Source: Amycolatopsis regifaucium (GTDB lineage Bacteria; Actinomycetota; Actinomycetes; Mycobacteriales; Pseudonocardiaceae). From it: a stretch of DNA of 64,000 bases. Below are positions 8,231 through 16,843 of the stretch, in pieces. The notes beneath the pieces are model-generated. The model was not told where the DNA came from, made no database searches, and saw nothing but the letters and a program-made list of their open reading frames with translations. The stretch's first letter is position 1. The number at the start of each line of letters is the position of its first letter. The stretch spans positions 310,001 to 374,000 of the forward strand of contig NZ_LQCI01000012.1 in assembly GCF_001613935.1 (NCBI RefSeq). Reading direction: 5' to 3'. The position numbers and the translations under genes were made by a program.

Positions 8231-8821
8231 TTATTCCTCCGAAGAGCCGAAGGCGTATTTCACTGTTGTCACGCCGACCCAGCGTTCCGCCTTCATCCCC
8301 ACCGCCCGCGCACCGTCCACATTGGACTGACGATCGTCGAAGAACAGGCAGTCGGCCGGCTCGGCGCCGAGTTCGCCGAGCAGGATCCGGTAGATTTTCG
8401 CGTCGGGCTTCATGCAGCCGACATCGCCGGAAAAGAGCGTCACCCGGAAGAGGCGCGCCCAGTCCTGCTCGCGTACCCAGCGTCCGAAGGTCGACGACGC
8501 GTTGGAGAGCAGTGCGAGCGCGGCACCCGCCTCGTGCAGGCCTTCCAGCAGTTCGAGCACCGCCGGTTCCACGTGCGACCAGCCGGTGACGTCGGTCCGG
8601 GTCAGCTCGTCGGAGAAAGCCCGGTCGACCTCGACGCCGAACGCGCGGCCAAGGCTTTGCCAGTACTCGAGGTCCGTGCCGCCGGAGTCGTACCGGATCC
8701 GCTCCGCCCAGTAATGCGGCTCGAATTCGGCCACTTCGACGCCGAAGGCCTTGGCCAGGGTCGGCAGCGCGTCGGTGTGCTCGCTGATGACGTCGCCGTA
8801 GTCGAAGACGATCCAGTTCAC
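8231..8821 (-). CDS. HAD-superfamily hydrolase
   Basis: 196 aa. The four HAD motifs are visible: FDYGDV at the N-terminus (nucleophile Asp and general acid Asp), LLSNAS (motif II Ser), KPDAKIY (motif III Lys) and FFDDRQSN (motif IV acidic pair). A helical cap sits between motifs I and II, which places it in subfamily IA, typical of phosphatases, phosphonatases or haloacid dehalogenases acting on small metabolites. The substrate is not predictable. It begins 2 nt after the threonine aldolase stop and is almost certainly co-transcribed with it. Confidence 0.8.
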   Translation of the reverse strand: MNWIVFDYGDVISEHTDALPTLAKAFGVEVAEFEPHYWAERIRYDSGGTDLEYWQSLGRAFGVEVDRAFSDELTRTDVTGWSHVEPAVLELLEGLHEAGAALALLSNASSTFGRWVREQDWARLFRVTLFSGDVGCMKPDAKIYRILLGELGAEPADCLFFDDRQSNVDGARAVGMKAERWVGVTTVKYAFGSSEE

Positions 8822-8823
8822 GG

Positions 8824-9852
8824 TCAGCTCCCGGTCCTGATGCGGTGAAGGGTTTCCTCGATGTCGGCGGCCGAGAGGTCCCGGTGCACCACGAACCGGA
8901 CCCGGCCCGCCGTCGGCAGCACGCGGATCCCGAGCCCGTCCAGCAGCTTCAGGCGGCCTTGGAGATCGGGAGCGGCGGCCAGCACGATGTTGGTCTCGGG
9001 CTCGTTGACCTCCCAGCCGTGTTCGGCGAGCCCGGCCGCGAGCCGTGCCGCGTTCTCGTGCGTTTCGGCCAGTTCGTCGATGCGGTCCAGCGCGACCAGA
9101 CAGGCCGCGGCCAGCACCCCGCTCTGCCGGACGCCGCCGCCGAGCATCTGGCGCATCCGCCGCGCCCGCTCGATGAACTCCGCGCTGCCCGCCAGCACCG
9201 AGCCGACCGGCGCGCCGAGCCCCTTGGAGAAGCAGGCCGAAACACTGTCGACGCCGACCGTGAGCGCGGCGGGCGGGACCCGCAGCGCGACCGCCGCGTG
9301 CCAGAGGCGGGCGCCGTCGAGGTGCACGGTGAGCCCGGCCTGCTTCGCCACCGCGAGCAGCTGGGCGTGCTCATCCGGCGGGGTGACCGCGCCGCCCGCC
9401 GAGTTGTGCGTGTTCTCCAGGCACAACAGCGTGGTGCGCAGCGAGTAGTACGGCCCGATGGGGGTGCCGATCGCGGCCGAGAGCGTGTCCGGCGTCGGCC
9501 GTCCGGGCCCGGCGTCGTGCTCCAGCGGATCCGCCATGCCACCCGCCAGCCAGGCGGCCGAGCCGAGCTCGTCGGTGATCACGTGCGAGCCGCGCGGCGC
9601 GAGGAAGCGGTCACCGCGCTGGAGATGGAGGCTCAGCGCGATCAGGTTCGCCATGGTCCCGCTCGGGGTCCAGAGCGCGGCGGGCATGCCGAGGAGTTTC
9701 GCGGCACGCTGTTCGAGGGCGGCGGTGGTCGGATCTCCGTCGAGGACGTTGTCGCCGACCTCGGCTTTCGCCATGGCCTCGCGCATGACGCTGTCCGGCC
9801 GGGTGACGGTGTCGGAGCGGAAATCGATCAACGAGTCGGGGCTCAAGGTCAC
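8824..9852 (-). CDS. ltaE: Low-specificity L-threonine aldolase
   Basis: 342 aa from GTG 9852. It is a fold-type I PLP enzyme of the beta-eliminating lyase family: IDFRSDTVTRP at the N-terminus, GDNVLDGDPTTAALE, LENTHNSAGGAV, HLDGARLWHAA (PLP Asp and Arg) and CFSKGLGAPVGSVL with the Schiff-base lysine. It cleaves L-threonine or allo-threonine to glycine and acetaldehyde. The length is typical. It forms a two-gene unit with the HAD hydrolase and is divergent from the ECF sigma gene, with 134 nt between the start codons. Confidence 0.9.
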   Translation of the reverse strand: MTLSPDSLIDFRSDTVTRPDSVMREAMAKAEVGDNVLDGDPTTAALEQRAAKLLGMPAALWTPSGTMANLIALSLHLQRGDRFLAPRGSHVITDELGSAAWLAGGMADPLEHDAGPGRPTPDTLSAAIGTPIGPYYSLRTTLLCLENTHNSAGGAVTPPDEHAQLLAVAKQAGLTVHLDGARLWHAAVALRVPPAALTVGVDSVSACFSKGLGAPVGSVLAGSAEFIERARRMRQMLGGGVRQSGVLAAACLVALDRIDELAETHENAARLAAGLAEHGWEVNEPETNIVLAAAPDLQGRLKLLDGLGIRVLPTAGRVRFVVHRDLSAADIEETLHRIRTGS

Positions 9853-9986
9853 GGTACGATCACATCACATCGTCCGGTCCGCCAGTAACCTCCTCCCGGC
9901 TGGTCCGCCACGCCCGCTCATGCAACCGTGGACGCCCCCGGTTCCGTCCTATCCACCGACGAGGCAAGAGCGGAGACAACAACCGC

Positions 9987-10505
9987 GTGAACCAGCGCGA
10001 CGAACAAGAGTTCGCGGAGTACTTCGCCGCGAAGCGGGACTCCGTGCGCAGGACCGCGTACATGCTTTGCGGTGACTGGCATCGCGCGGACGATCTCGCG
10101 CAGACGGCGTTCGTCGCGCTGCACCGGAGGTGGAAGAAGATCAGGGAACGGGCGGCGACCGACGCCTATGTGCGGAAGACGCTGGTCAGGGCGGCCATCG
10201 ACGAATCGAGGCGGCCGTGGCGGCGGGAGTGGCAGACCGAAGAGCTGCCCGAACCGCCGCAGGACGGTTTCGACCTCGGTGAACAGGTCGTCACCAGGGA
10301 AGACCTGCTGGCCGCGTTGCGAGAGGTGCCCCCGAAGCAGCGGGCCGTGCTGGTGCTCCGGTTCTTCGAGGGGCTGGACGTCGGTGCGGCGGCGAAGGCG
10401 CTCGGCTGCAGCGAAGGGAACGTGAAGAGCCAGACCGCGCGGGGGCTGGCGAACCTCAGGCAGGTCATGGAGAAGGAGGAGGTGGCACGGGATGGACGAG
10501 AATGA
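9987..10505 (+). CDS. ECF RNA polymerase sigma factor (SigE-like)
   Basis: 172 aa from GTG 9987. Region 2 is at residues ~10-70 (AYMLCGDWHRADDLAQTAF) and region 4 at ~105-160 (LREVPPKQRAVLVLRFFEGL followed by GCSEGNVKSQTARGLANL, the -35-reading helix). There is no sigma 1.1 or 3 domain, as expected for ECF factors. It overlaps the next gene, a single-span membrane protein, by 14 nt, the usual organisation of a sigma factor with its anti-sigma partner. The regulon is not visible here. Confidence 0.9.
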   Translation: MNQRDEQEFAEYFAAKRDSVRRTAYMLCGDWHRADDLAQTAFVALHRRWKKIRERAATDAYVRKTLVRAAIDESRRPWRREWQTEELPEPPQDGFDLGEQVVTREDLLAALREVPPKQRAVLVLRFFEGLDVGAAAKALGCSEGNVKSQTARGLANLRQVMEKEEVARDGRE

Positions 10506-11193
10506 GCTGAAGGCGTTGTTCCGTGACGCCCCCGGTGACGCGCCGCCGCCGAGCTTCGACGCCGCCGACGTCGTCCGCGCCGCCGAACGCGCCACTGCAC
10601 GGCGCCGCAACGGTATCGCGGTGGCCTGTAGTGCACTGGTTTTGGTCTTGGGCGGAGTGGGCATGTTCGGCGTGCTCGGCGACGTCGACTTCGGTTCGCC
10701 GACAGCGGTGAAGTCCGACAACGAGGCCGCTTCCGCCGGGCAACCCGAAGCGGCTTCCGCACGTCCTCTCGACGGGGAGGCCTCGAACTTCTCCAACCCG
10801 CCGCCTCAGCAGGGGGGCAGCGGGCCGGAGAAGACCGGCCAGATGTCGGCCGAAGGCACCTACGGGTGCGACCAGGTGGATCGGGAGCTCGCCACCGCCC
10901 TCGCTGGCGAGCTCCCGGTCCCCGTGGATGTCGCCAAGTCGACGCCCGGCGACATCTGTACGACGGGAGCCAGGTCCGCGGGGTTCCAGGTGCCGGGCGG
11001 CACGGTTTCCGCCGCGGTCTTCCCGGCGGGCGCGGCTCCGCCGACTTTGCCCGCCGGGGCGTCCGGTGCCGAGCGGACCACCGTCAAGGGATCGCTGGTG
11101 GTCGTGGTGAGCCTCGGCGACGGCTCGGGCGGGCCGGTGTTCGGAGAGGCGGACGTCGACCGGTTCGCCGGTGCGCTCGCCGCCCGCTACTGA
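10492..11193 (+). CDS. Membrane-anchored putative anti-sigma partner
   Basis: 233 aa overlapping the sigma gene. The N-terminal ~38 residues are cytoplasmic and charged (MDENELKALFRDAPGD then AADVVRAAERATARRR). Residues ~40-62 form one membrane segment, followed by a Ser/Pro/Gly-rich linker and an extracytoplasmic domain with two cysteines (YGCDQV and DICTTG). No zinc-binding HxxxCxxC motif is present, so it is not a ZAS-type anti-sigma. The role is inferred from the coupling to the ECF gene and the one-span topology. Confidence 0.65.
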   Translation: MDENELKALFRDAPGDAPPPSFDAADVVRAAERATARRRNGIAVACSALVLVLGGVGMFGVLGDVDFGSPTAVKSDNEAASAGQPEAASARPLDGEASNFSNPPPQQGGSGPEKTGQMSAEGTYGCDQVDRELATALAGELPVPVDVAKSTPGDICTTGARSAGFQVPGGTVSAAVFPAGAAPPTLPAGASGAERTTVKGSLVVVVSLGDGSGGPVFGEADVDRFAGALAARY

Positions 11194-11232
11194 GCACACC
11201 TGTACTGAAGAGGCCTGGCAAAATAGCCCGTC

Positions 11233-11826
11233 ATGACTGCCGCAGCGACAACGCCGAAGGGTGAGCGACGGCGCGCCGAGCTCATCGAGGCCGCCGCGTC
11301 ACTGCTGGCCGAGGGCGGCTTCGACGCCGTGCGGCATCGCGCGGTGGCCGAACGGGCGGGCTTGCCATTGGCCTCGACGACGTACTACTTCGATTCGCTC
11401 GAAGAACTCGTCACCGCCGCTGTCGAACACCACTCGAACCAGGAGCTGGCGACGGGGCGGAACCGGCTCGAAGAACTGGCGACCCGCAATCGCGGTGTCG
11501 AAGCCACTGTCGACCTGGTGCTGGACATGCTGCTTGGCCCGATCCGCCCGGATCGCGAGGCCGACGCGGAGGCCGTCCTCCTGCGCTACGAACGCCTGGT
11601 CGGCACCGGCCGCCGTCCGTATTTGCGGCCCCTGATGCGGACGCTGTCCGCGCAGCTGTACGAGCTGCTCCACGAGATCTTCGCGCGCTCCGGCACTCCG
11701 GTGGACAGCGCCGAACTGGAGCGGCTGGTCGCCCTTGTCGACGGCGCCGTCGTCAACGCCCTGATCGAGGTCGACCCGGAGCCTCGGTCCGCCGCCGCCC
11801 GCATGCTGCAAGCCGCCCTCGCCTAG
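11233..11826 (+). CDS. TetR/AcrR family transcriptional regulator
   Basis: 197 aa from ATG 11233. The N-terminal TetR helix-turn-helix is at residues ~10-57 (RRAELIEAAASLLAEGGFDA, then RAVAERAGLPLASTTYYFDS). The remainder is an all-helical ligand and dimerisation domain. It stands alone between the sigma/anti-sigma pair and purB, so its target is unclear; neither flank shows an obvious inverted repeat at its own start. A perfect palindrome of the GTCCTCT family follows its stop. Confidence 0.85.
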   Translation: MTAAATTPKGERRRAELIEAAASLLAEGGFDAVRHRAVAERAGLPLASTTYYFDSLEELVTAAVEHHSNQELATGRNRLEELATRNRGVEATVDLVLDMLLGPIRPDREADAEAVLLRYERLVGTGRRPYLRPLMRTLSAQLYELLHEIFARSGTPVDSAELERLVALVDGAVVNALIEVDPEPRSAAARMLQAALA

Positions 11827-11835
11827 CCCCGTCAT

Positions 11836-11898
11836 GCGTTTCGTCCTCTGAATGCGGTAGTTGGCGATACGAACCACCGCATTCAGAGGACGAAACGC
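11836..11898. terminator. Perfect 23-bp-arm palindrome (GTCCTCT family)
   Basis: Arms 11836-11858 and 11876-11898 are exact reverse complements, with a 17-nt loop between them. It starts 10 nt after the TetR stop, so a terminator is likely. The arm contains TTTCGTCCTCTGAATGCG, shared with the elements at 20899, 30917 and 51020. A shorter related hairpin follows at 11921-11940. Confidence 0.7.
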
Positions 11899-11920
11899 GG
11901 GGCGCGGGGTGGGGACGAGC

Positions 11921-11940
11921 GCGTTCAGAGGACTGAATGC
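11921..11940. repeat. Short hairpin related to the GTCCTCT palindrome
   Basis: An inverted pair, GCGTTCAG and CTGAATGC, matches at 7 of 8 positions around AGGA. It carries the same TTCAGAGGAC word as the preceding element and lies just upstream of the purB promoter. Confidence 0.5.
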
Positions 11941-11947
11941 GGCGGGT

Positions 11948-11953
11948 TAGGCT
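11948..11953 (+). promoter_or_regulatory. Leaderless -10 box TAGGCT for purB
   Basis: TAGGCT ends 6 nt before the GTG start of purB at 11960. No ribosome site lies between them. Confidence 0.5.
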
Positions 11954-11959
11954 GGCCGC

Positions 11960-13390
11960 GTGACGGAAAAGCCCCGCATCCCCAACGTGCTCGCCGGCCG
12001 CTACGCCTCGCCTGAGCTGGTCGAACTGTGGTCCCCGGAACGCAAGGTCGTGCTGGAGCGCGAGCTCTGGCTCGCCGTGCTCCGGGCACAGGCCGACCTC
12101 GGCGTCGAGGTGCCCGACGGGGTCGTCGCCGACTACGAGCGCGTGCTGGAGCAGGTCGACCTCGACTCGATCGCCGCGCGCGAGCGGGTCACCCGTCACG
12201 ACGTGAAGGCCCGGATCGAGGAGTTCAACGCGCTCGCCGGCCACGAGCACGTGCACAAGGGCATGACGTCGCGTGACCTCACCGAGAACGTCGAGCAGCT
12301 GCAGGTGCGGCGTTCGCTGGAGCTGATGCGCAGCCGGGTCGGCGCGGTGCTGGCCAGGCTCGCCGCGATCGCGGTGGAGCACGCCGACACCGTGATGGCA
12401 GGCCGTTCCCACAACGTCGCCGCGCAGGCGACGACGCTGGGCAAGCGCTTCGCCACCGCCGCCGACGAACTGCTCGTCGCGTTCGAGCGGCTCGATGACC
12501 TGATCGGCCGCTACCCGCTGCGCGGGATCAAGGGGCCGGTCGGCACCGCGCAGGACATGCTCGACCTGCTCGGTGACGAGTCCACTTTGGACGAACTGGA
12601 GTCGCGGGTCGCGGCCCACCTCGGCTTCGAGCGGGTGTTCACCAGCGTCGGCCAGGTGTACCCGCGGTCGCTCGACTTCGACGTGCTGTCCACGGTGGTC
12701 CAGCTCGCGGCCGCTCCGTCGAGCCTGGCGAAGACGATCCGCTTGATGGCGGGCCACGAACTGGTCACCGAAGGCTTCAAGCCGGGCCAGGTCGGCTCGT
12801 CGGCCATGCCGCACAAGATGAACACGCGGTCCTGCGAGCGGGTCAACGGACTCGCCGTCGTGCTGCGCGGCTACCTCTCGATGATCGGTGAGCTCGCCGG
12901 AGACCAGTGGAACGAGGGCGACGTCTCCGATTCCGTCGTCCGCCGGGTCGCGCTGCCGGACGCGTTCTTCGCGCTCGACGGTCTGCTGGAGACCTTCCTC
13001 ACGGTGCTGGCCGAGTTCGGCGCCTTTTCGGCGGTCATTTCCCGTGAGCTCGATCGCTATCTGCCGTTCCTCGCGACCACCAAGGTGCTCATGGCCTCGA
13101 TCCGCGCGGGGGTGGGGCGGGAAACCGCGCACGAGGCGATCAAGGAGAACGCCGTCGGCGTCGCGCTCGCCATGCGGGAGCAGGGGCTCGCGGAAAACGA
13201 CCTCCTCGACCGCCTCGCCGCCGACGAGCGCATCCCGCTCGACCGCGGTGAGCTGGACAAACTGCTCGCCGACCGGATCTCGTTCACCGGTGTCGCCCCG
13301 CGTCAGGTGGCCGCGATCGCGTCGCGCGTCGAGGACGTCCTCAAGCGCTTCCCGGAGGCCGCCGTCTACTCGCCAGCCCCGATTCTCTGA
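11960..13390 (+). CDS. purB: Adenylosuccinate lyase
   Basis: 476 aa from GTG 11960. It belongs to the fumarase/aspartase superfamily; the signature loop GSSAMPHKMNTRSCERV carries the mobile catalytic serine. GMTSRDLTENVEQ and RSHNVAAQATTLGKR are the other conserved blocks, the latter with a substrate-binding His. It catalyses two fumarate-releasing steps, SAICAR to AICAR and adenylosuccinate to AMP. It is transcribed alone from a leaderless-type promoter, with purC about 6 kb downstream; the other pur genes of the window are further right. Confidence 0.95.
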   Translation: MTEKPRIPNVLAGRYASPELVELWSPERKVVLERELWLAVLRAQADLGVEVPDGVVADYERVLEQVDLDSIAARERVTRHDVKARIEEFNALAGHEHVHKGMTSRDLTENVEQLQVRRSLELMRSRVGAVLARLAAIAVEHADTVMAGRSHNVAAQATTLGKRFATAADELLVAFERLDDLIGRYPLRGIKGPVGTAQDMLDLLGDESTLDELESRVAAHLGFERVFTSVGQVYPRSLDFDVLSTVVQLAAAPSSLAKTIRLMAGHELVTEGFKPGQVGSSAMPHKMNTRSCERVNGLAVVLRGYLSMIGELAGDQWNEGDVSDSVVRRVALPDAFFALDGLLETFLTVLAEFGAFSAVISRELDRYLPFLATTKVLMASIRAGVGRETAHEAIKENAVGVALAMREQGLAENDLLDRLAADERIPLDRGELDKLLADRISFTGVAPRQVAAIASRVEDVLKRFPEAAVYSPAPIL

Positions 13391-13460
13391 CGTGACCAAG
13401 GCCTCCGGTGACCAAGGTCTCTTGATCCCTTGAAGTCGCGCGTTTTAGGCCGCCAGGCCC

Positions 13461-13540
13461 CGGGATCACGATGGCAGGGCGCCCCTGACGCTTTCGTGAC
13501 CTGCAAGTCCAACGATGGGCGCCCTGGCAGCGTGATCCCG
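13461..13540. repeat. Large cruciform-type inverted repeat
   Basis: 24-nt arms (13461-13484 and 13517-13540) pair at 22 of 24 positions around a 32-nt loop. The arms carry GGGATCAC on the outside and GGGCGCCC on the inside. It sits in the 296-nt gap between purB and the transporter operon. The rest of that gap holds a direct repeat of TGACCAAGG (13392 and 13409) and, presumably, the operon promoter. It could be a terminator for purB or a protein-binding site. Confidence 0.6.
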
Positions 13541-13686
13541 GCCGCGCGATATCAAATACTGAGACGAAGTTACTCGAACGGGCGAATTCCCTAATCTCGA
13601 TCGCTGAACCCGGAGCGCCAGGCCGCCCATCCTGAGGCCTGGCGTGCTTGTATCGCGCCTTGCGCGCCGAACCCACGGAAGAAGCG

Positions 13687-14514
13687 ATGAGATCCACGCT
13701 GTCGAAATTCGTCGCCGTCGTCACGGCGGGTGCGGTCACCCTCGCCCTCGCCGCCTGCGGTTCCGGTGACACCGCCACCGGTGGCCAGAAGCTGCGCGTC
13801 GGCACCCTGACCGACGCGCCGCCGTCCATCTACCTGGAGAACGGCACCTTCACCGGTTACGACAACGAGCTGCTCCGTGACATCGCGAAGCGCGAGGGCT
13901 TCGAGGTCGAGTTCGTCGGCACCGAATTCGCCGGTCTGCTGGCCGCCGTCGCCACCAACAAGTTCGACATCGGCAGCTCCACGATCTCCACCACCGAGGC
14001 CCGCAAGAAGACCGTCGCGTTCAGCAACGGCTACAGCACCGGGTTCACCACGATCCTCACCAAGAAGGGCGCGGCTCTCAAGGACGTCGCCGCGTTCGCA
14101 GGCAAGCGGCTCGGCGTCGTGCAGGCGTCGGTGCAGGACGATTTCGCCAGCGGCAAGGTCCCTGGCGCCAACGTCGTGCGCTTCCCCGACTACAACGCCG
14201 GTTTCGCGCAGCTGAAGGCGGGCAGCCTCGACGGCTGGGTCGTGCCGAAGGACATCGGCCAGAAGTACATCGACCAGAACCCGGGCGTGCCGCTGGAGCT
14301 CGGCTACACCGTCGAAACCAAGGACACGCCGTCCGCGTTCGCCGTCCGCAAGGACAACAAGGAACTGCTGAAGAAGCTCAACGACGGTCTCGCGAAGGCC
14401 GTCGCCGACGGCACCGTCGCCCGGCTGCACGCTCAGTTCTTCAAGACCGAGCCGCTGCCGAAGGAACTCGAGCAGGGTGGCCCCGGCCTGCCTGTGCAGA
14501 ACCAGGGGGTCTGA
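13687..14514 (+). CDS. Amino-acid ABC transporter substrate-binding lipoprotein 1
   Basis: 275 aa from ATG 13687, with a GGAAGA site just upstream; the open frame extends 13 codons further but lacks a signal there. The signal peptide ends in the lipobox LALAAC, with the lipidated Cys near residue 21. A family 3 periplasmic-binding domain follows (LRVGTLTDAPPSIYLENGTF, GYDNELLRDIAKREG, EFVGTEFAGLLAAV). It should capture a polar amino acid or similar ligand outside the membrane and deliver it to the permease encoded at 16085. It is the most divergent of three tandem paralogues. Confidence 0.85.
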   Translation: MRSTLSKFVAVVTAGAVTLALAACGSGDTATGGQKLRVGTLTDAPPSIYLENGTFTGYDNELLRDIAKREGFEVEFVGTEFAGLLAAVATNKFDIGSSTISTTEARKKTVAFSNGYSTGFTTILTKKGAALKDVAAFAGKRLGVVQASVQDDFASGKVPGANVVRFPDYNAGFAQLKAGSLDGWVVPKDIGQKYIDQNPGVPLELGYTVETKDTPSAFAVRKDNKELLKKLNDGLAKAVADGTVARLHAQFFKTEPLPKELEQGGPGLPVQNQGV

Positions 14515-14519
14515 ACACC

Positions 14520-15293
14520 ATGAAGAAAACTTTGATCGCGACACTCGCCGCCGGACTGCTCGCGGTCCTCACCGCCTGCGGTGGCGGTGAGGCCGTCACC
14601 GAAAAGACCTTGCGTGTCGGGACGCTGAGCGACGCCCCGCCGAACATCTATGTCGAGAACGGCAACTTCACCGGCTTCGACAACGAGCTGCTGAAGGCCA
14701 TCGCCGCCAAACAGAACCTGAAGCTGGAGTTCGTTTCGACGGACTTCTCCTCGCTGCTGGGCCAGGTCGCGAACAACCAGTTCGACATCGGCAGTTCGGC
14801 CATCGCGCAGACCGACGAGCGCAAGAAGAACGTCGACTTCTCCAGCCCGTACAACTTCGAAGTGATGAGCATCCAGACCAAGGACGGCTCGCCGATCACC
14901 GAAGAGAAGGCCTTGTCGGGCAAGCGGGTCGCGGTGATCCAGGCGACCGTCGGCGACAAGTGGCTGACCTCGACCGTGCCGGACGCGCAGGCCGTGCGCT
15001 TCCCCGGGTACGCCCCGGCGCTGGCCGCGCTCAAGAGCGGCGCCGTCGACGCCTACGTCCTCGACCAGGCGATCGCCGAGACCAACGTCAAGGACAGCAC
15101 CGACGTGAAGCTCAAGGTCGTCAAGTCCTTCACCACCGACGTCCCGCACGGCTTCGCGGTGAAGAAGGGCAACACCGAACTGCAGACGAAGATCAACGAG
15201 GGCCTGAAGCAGGTCATCGCCGACGGGACCTGGGTGAAACTGCACGAGCGGTTCCTGCCGACGGCGCCGGTCCCCGATCAGTTCAAGGCGTGA
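14520..15293 (+). CDS. Amino-acid ABC transporter substrate-binding lipoprotein 2
   Basis: 257 aa from ATG 14520, 5 nt after the preceding stop, with GGGGG as ribosome site. Lipobox LTAC is near residue 19, followed by a family 3 solute-binding domain. Blocks GFDNELLKAIAAKQNLKLEF and GQVANNQFDIGSSAIAQTDE are nearly shared with the next gene, so these two arose by the more recent duplication. The PHGFAVKKGNTEL block near the C-terminus is also identical in copy 3. Confidence 0.85.
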   Translation: MKKTLIATLAAGLLAVLTACGGGEAVTEKTLRVGTLSDAPPNIYVENGNFTGFDNELLKAIAAKQNLKLEFVSTDFSSLLGQVANNQFDIGSSAIAQTDERKKNVDFSSPYNFEVMSIQTKDGSPITEEKALSGKRVAVIQATVGDKWLTSTVPDAQAVRFPGYAPALAALKSGAVDAYVLDQAIAETNVKDSTDVKLKVVKSFTTDVPHGFAVKKGNTELQTKINEGLKQVIADGTWVKLHERFLPTAPVPDQFKA

Positions 15294-15301
15294 GGATCAC
15301 G

Positions 15302-16084
15302 ATGAAGAAGTCACTCGCCGCTGTCGTCAGCGCAGCCCTCATGGCGGTGCTGGCGGCGTGCGGCGGCGGTGAAAGCGCGAGCGGTGACACGCTGCGCGTC
15401 GGCACGCTCAGCGACTCGAAACCCAACGCCTATCAGGAAAACGGCGTGTTCACCGGGTTCGACAACGAGTTGCTGAAGGCCATCGCCGCGCATCAGAACC
15501 TGAAACTCGAGTTCGTCTCCACGGAGTTCTCGGCCCTGCTGAGCCAGGTCGCCAACGGTAAGTTCGACATCGGCAGTTCCGGGATCTCCCAGACCGACGA
15601 ACGCCGCAAAACGGTCGACTTCTCGGCGCCGTACAACTACCAGTCGCTCGGCATCGAAACCCGCGAGGGTGTCGACATCACCGACGAGAACACCTTGGCC
15701 GGTAAGCGAATCGGCGTCGTCCAGGGCACGGTGTCCGACAGCTGGCTGTCGGCGAACGCGCCCGCCGCGCAGGCCGTCCGGTTCCCGCAGGACGCCGCCG
15801 CCCTCGCCGCGCTCAAGACGGGCGCGATCGACGGCGCGGTGTTCGACCAGGCGACCGCCGAGGACTACACGGCGAAGAACCCGGACGCGAAACTCAAGAT
15901 GGTCAAGGCGATCACCACGACCATTCCGCACGGTTTCGCGGTCAAGAAAGGCAACACCGAACTGGCAGGCAAGATCAACGCCGGGCTCAAGGCGGTCATC
16001 GCCGACGGGACCTGGGAAAAGGTGCACCAGCGGTTCGAACCGAACGCGCCGGTGCCCGCGGAGTTCAAGGCCGGGCAGAAGTAA
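15302..16084 (+). CDS. Amino-acid ABC transporter substrate-binding lipoprotein 3
   Basis: 260 aa from ATG 15302, 8 nt after the stop of copy 2; the open frame running back to 14960 is an artefact overlapping copy 2. The signal peptide and lipobox (VLAAC) are followed by a family 3 binding domain almost collinear with copy 2. Differences concentrate in the ligand-facing segments (for example SKPNAYQENGVF against APPNIYVENGNF), which suggests altered ligand preference rather than redundancy. Its TAA is directly followed by the permease start. Confidence 0.85.
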   Translation: MKKSLAAVVSAALMAVLAACGGGESASGDTLRVGTLSDSKPNAYQENGVFTGFDNELLKAIAAHQNLKLEFVSTEFSALLSQVANGKFDIGSSGISQTDERRKTVDFSAPYNYQSLGIETREGVDITDENTLAGKRIGVVQGTVSDSWLSANAPAAQAVRFPQDAAALAALKTGAIDGAVFDQATAEDYTAKNPDAKLKMVKAITTTIPHGFAVKKGNTELAGKINAGLKAVIADGTWEKVHQRFEPNAPVPAEFKAGQK

Positions 16085-16843
16085 GTGAACGACTTCCTCA
16101 ACACCTTCCTGAACTGGGACTACATTTGGGAGGTCTTCCCGGATCTGCTCAAGACCGGGCTGCTGAACACGCTGATCATGTCGGTGTTCGCGGCGATCAT
16201 CGGCACCGTGCTCGGCATGCTGCTGGCCACCATGGGCCTGTCCAGCAAGGTGTGGCTACGCTGGCCGGCCAGGGTGTACACCGACATCTTCCGCGGCCTG
16301 CCCGCGATCCTCACCATCCTGGTGATCGGACAGGGCGGCGGGATCCTCTTCCCGTCGATGGCCAGGAACACCTATCCGCTGGGCATTTTGGCGCTCAGCC
16401 TGATCGCGGCCGCCTACATCGGCGAGATCTTCCGCGCCGGGATCCAGAGTGTCGAAAAAGGACAGATGGAGGCCAGCCGCGCGCTGGGCATGAGCTATAC
16501 CAAGGCGATGACGCTCGTCGTCATCCCCCAGGGGGTGCGCCGGGTGCTGCCCGCGCTGGTGAACCAGTTCATCGCGCTGATCAAGGACTCCAGCCTGGTG
16601 TACTTCCTCGGTTTCCTCGCCGAGCAGCGTGACCTGTTCCGGATCGGGCAGGACCTCGCGGCCAACACCGGGAACCTGTCGCCGCTGGTCGCGGCCGGTT
16701 TCTTCTACCTGCTGATCACCGTGCCGTTGACCCACTTGGTCAACTACATCGACAAGAAGCTGCGCACCGGCAAGAAGGTCCGGGTCGACGACGACGGCGA
16801 CGAGCCGGAACTCCTGACCAGCGGAAAGGTGCCGATGTCATGA
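16085..16843 (+). CDS. Polar amino-acid ABC transporter permease (HisM/GlnP type)
   Basis: 252 aa from GTG 16085, directly after the preceding stop. It has about five membrane segments. The inner-membrane transport domain is recognisable from FRGLPAILTILVIGQGGG and the EAA-type coupling loop EKGQMEASRALGMSYTKAM, which docks onto the ATPase. A single permease gene implies a homodimeric channel. The C-terminal ~30 residues are charged and cytoplasmic. Its end overlaps the ATPase start by 4 nt. Confidence 0.9.
   Translation: MNDFLNTFLNWDYIWEVFPDLLKTGLLNTLIMSVFAAIIGTVLGMLLATMGLSSKVWLRWPARVYTDIFRGLPAILTILVIGQGGGILFPSMARNTYPLGILALSLIAAAYIGEIFRAGIQSVEKGQMEASRALGMSYTKAMTLVVIPQGVRRVLPALVNQFIALIKDSSLVYFLGFLAEQRDLFRIGQDLAANTGNLSPLVAAGFFYLLITVPLTHLVNYIDKKLRTGKKVRVDDDGDEPELLTSGKVPMS

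Noticed and set aside
11753..13399. 548-codon open frame opposite purB
   Set aside because: Antisense shadow of purB in the GC3-rich frame, without family motifs.
14960..15301. Upstream extension of the third substrate-binding protein
   Set aside because: The extension lies inside copy 2 in another frame. A lipoprotein signal begins only at ATG 15302.
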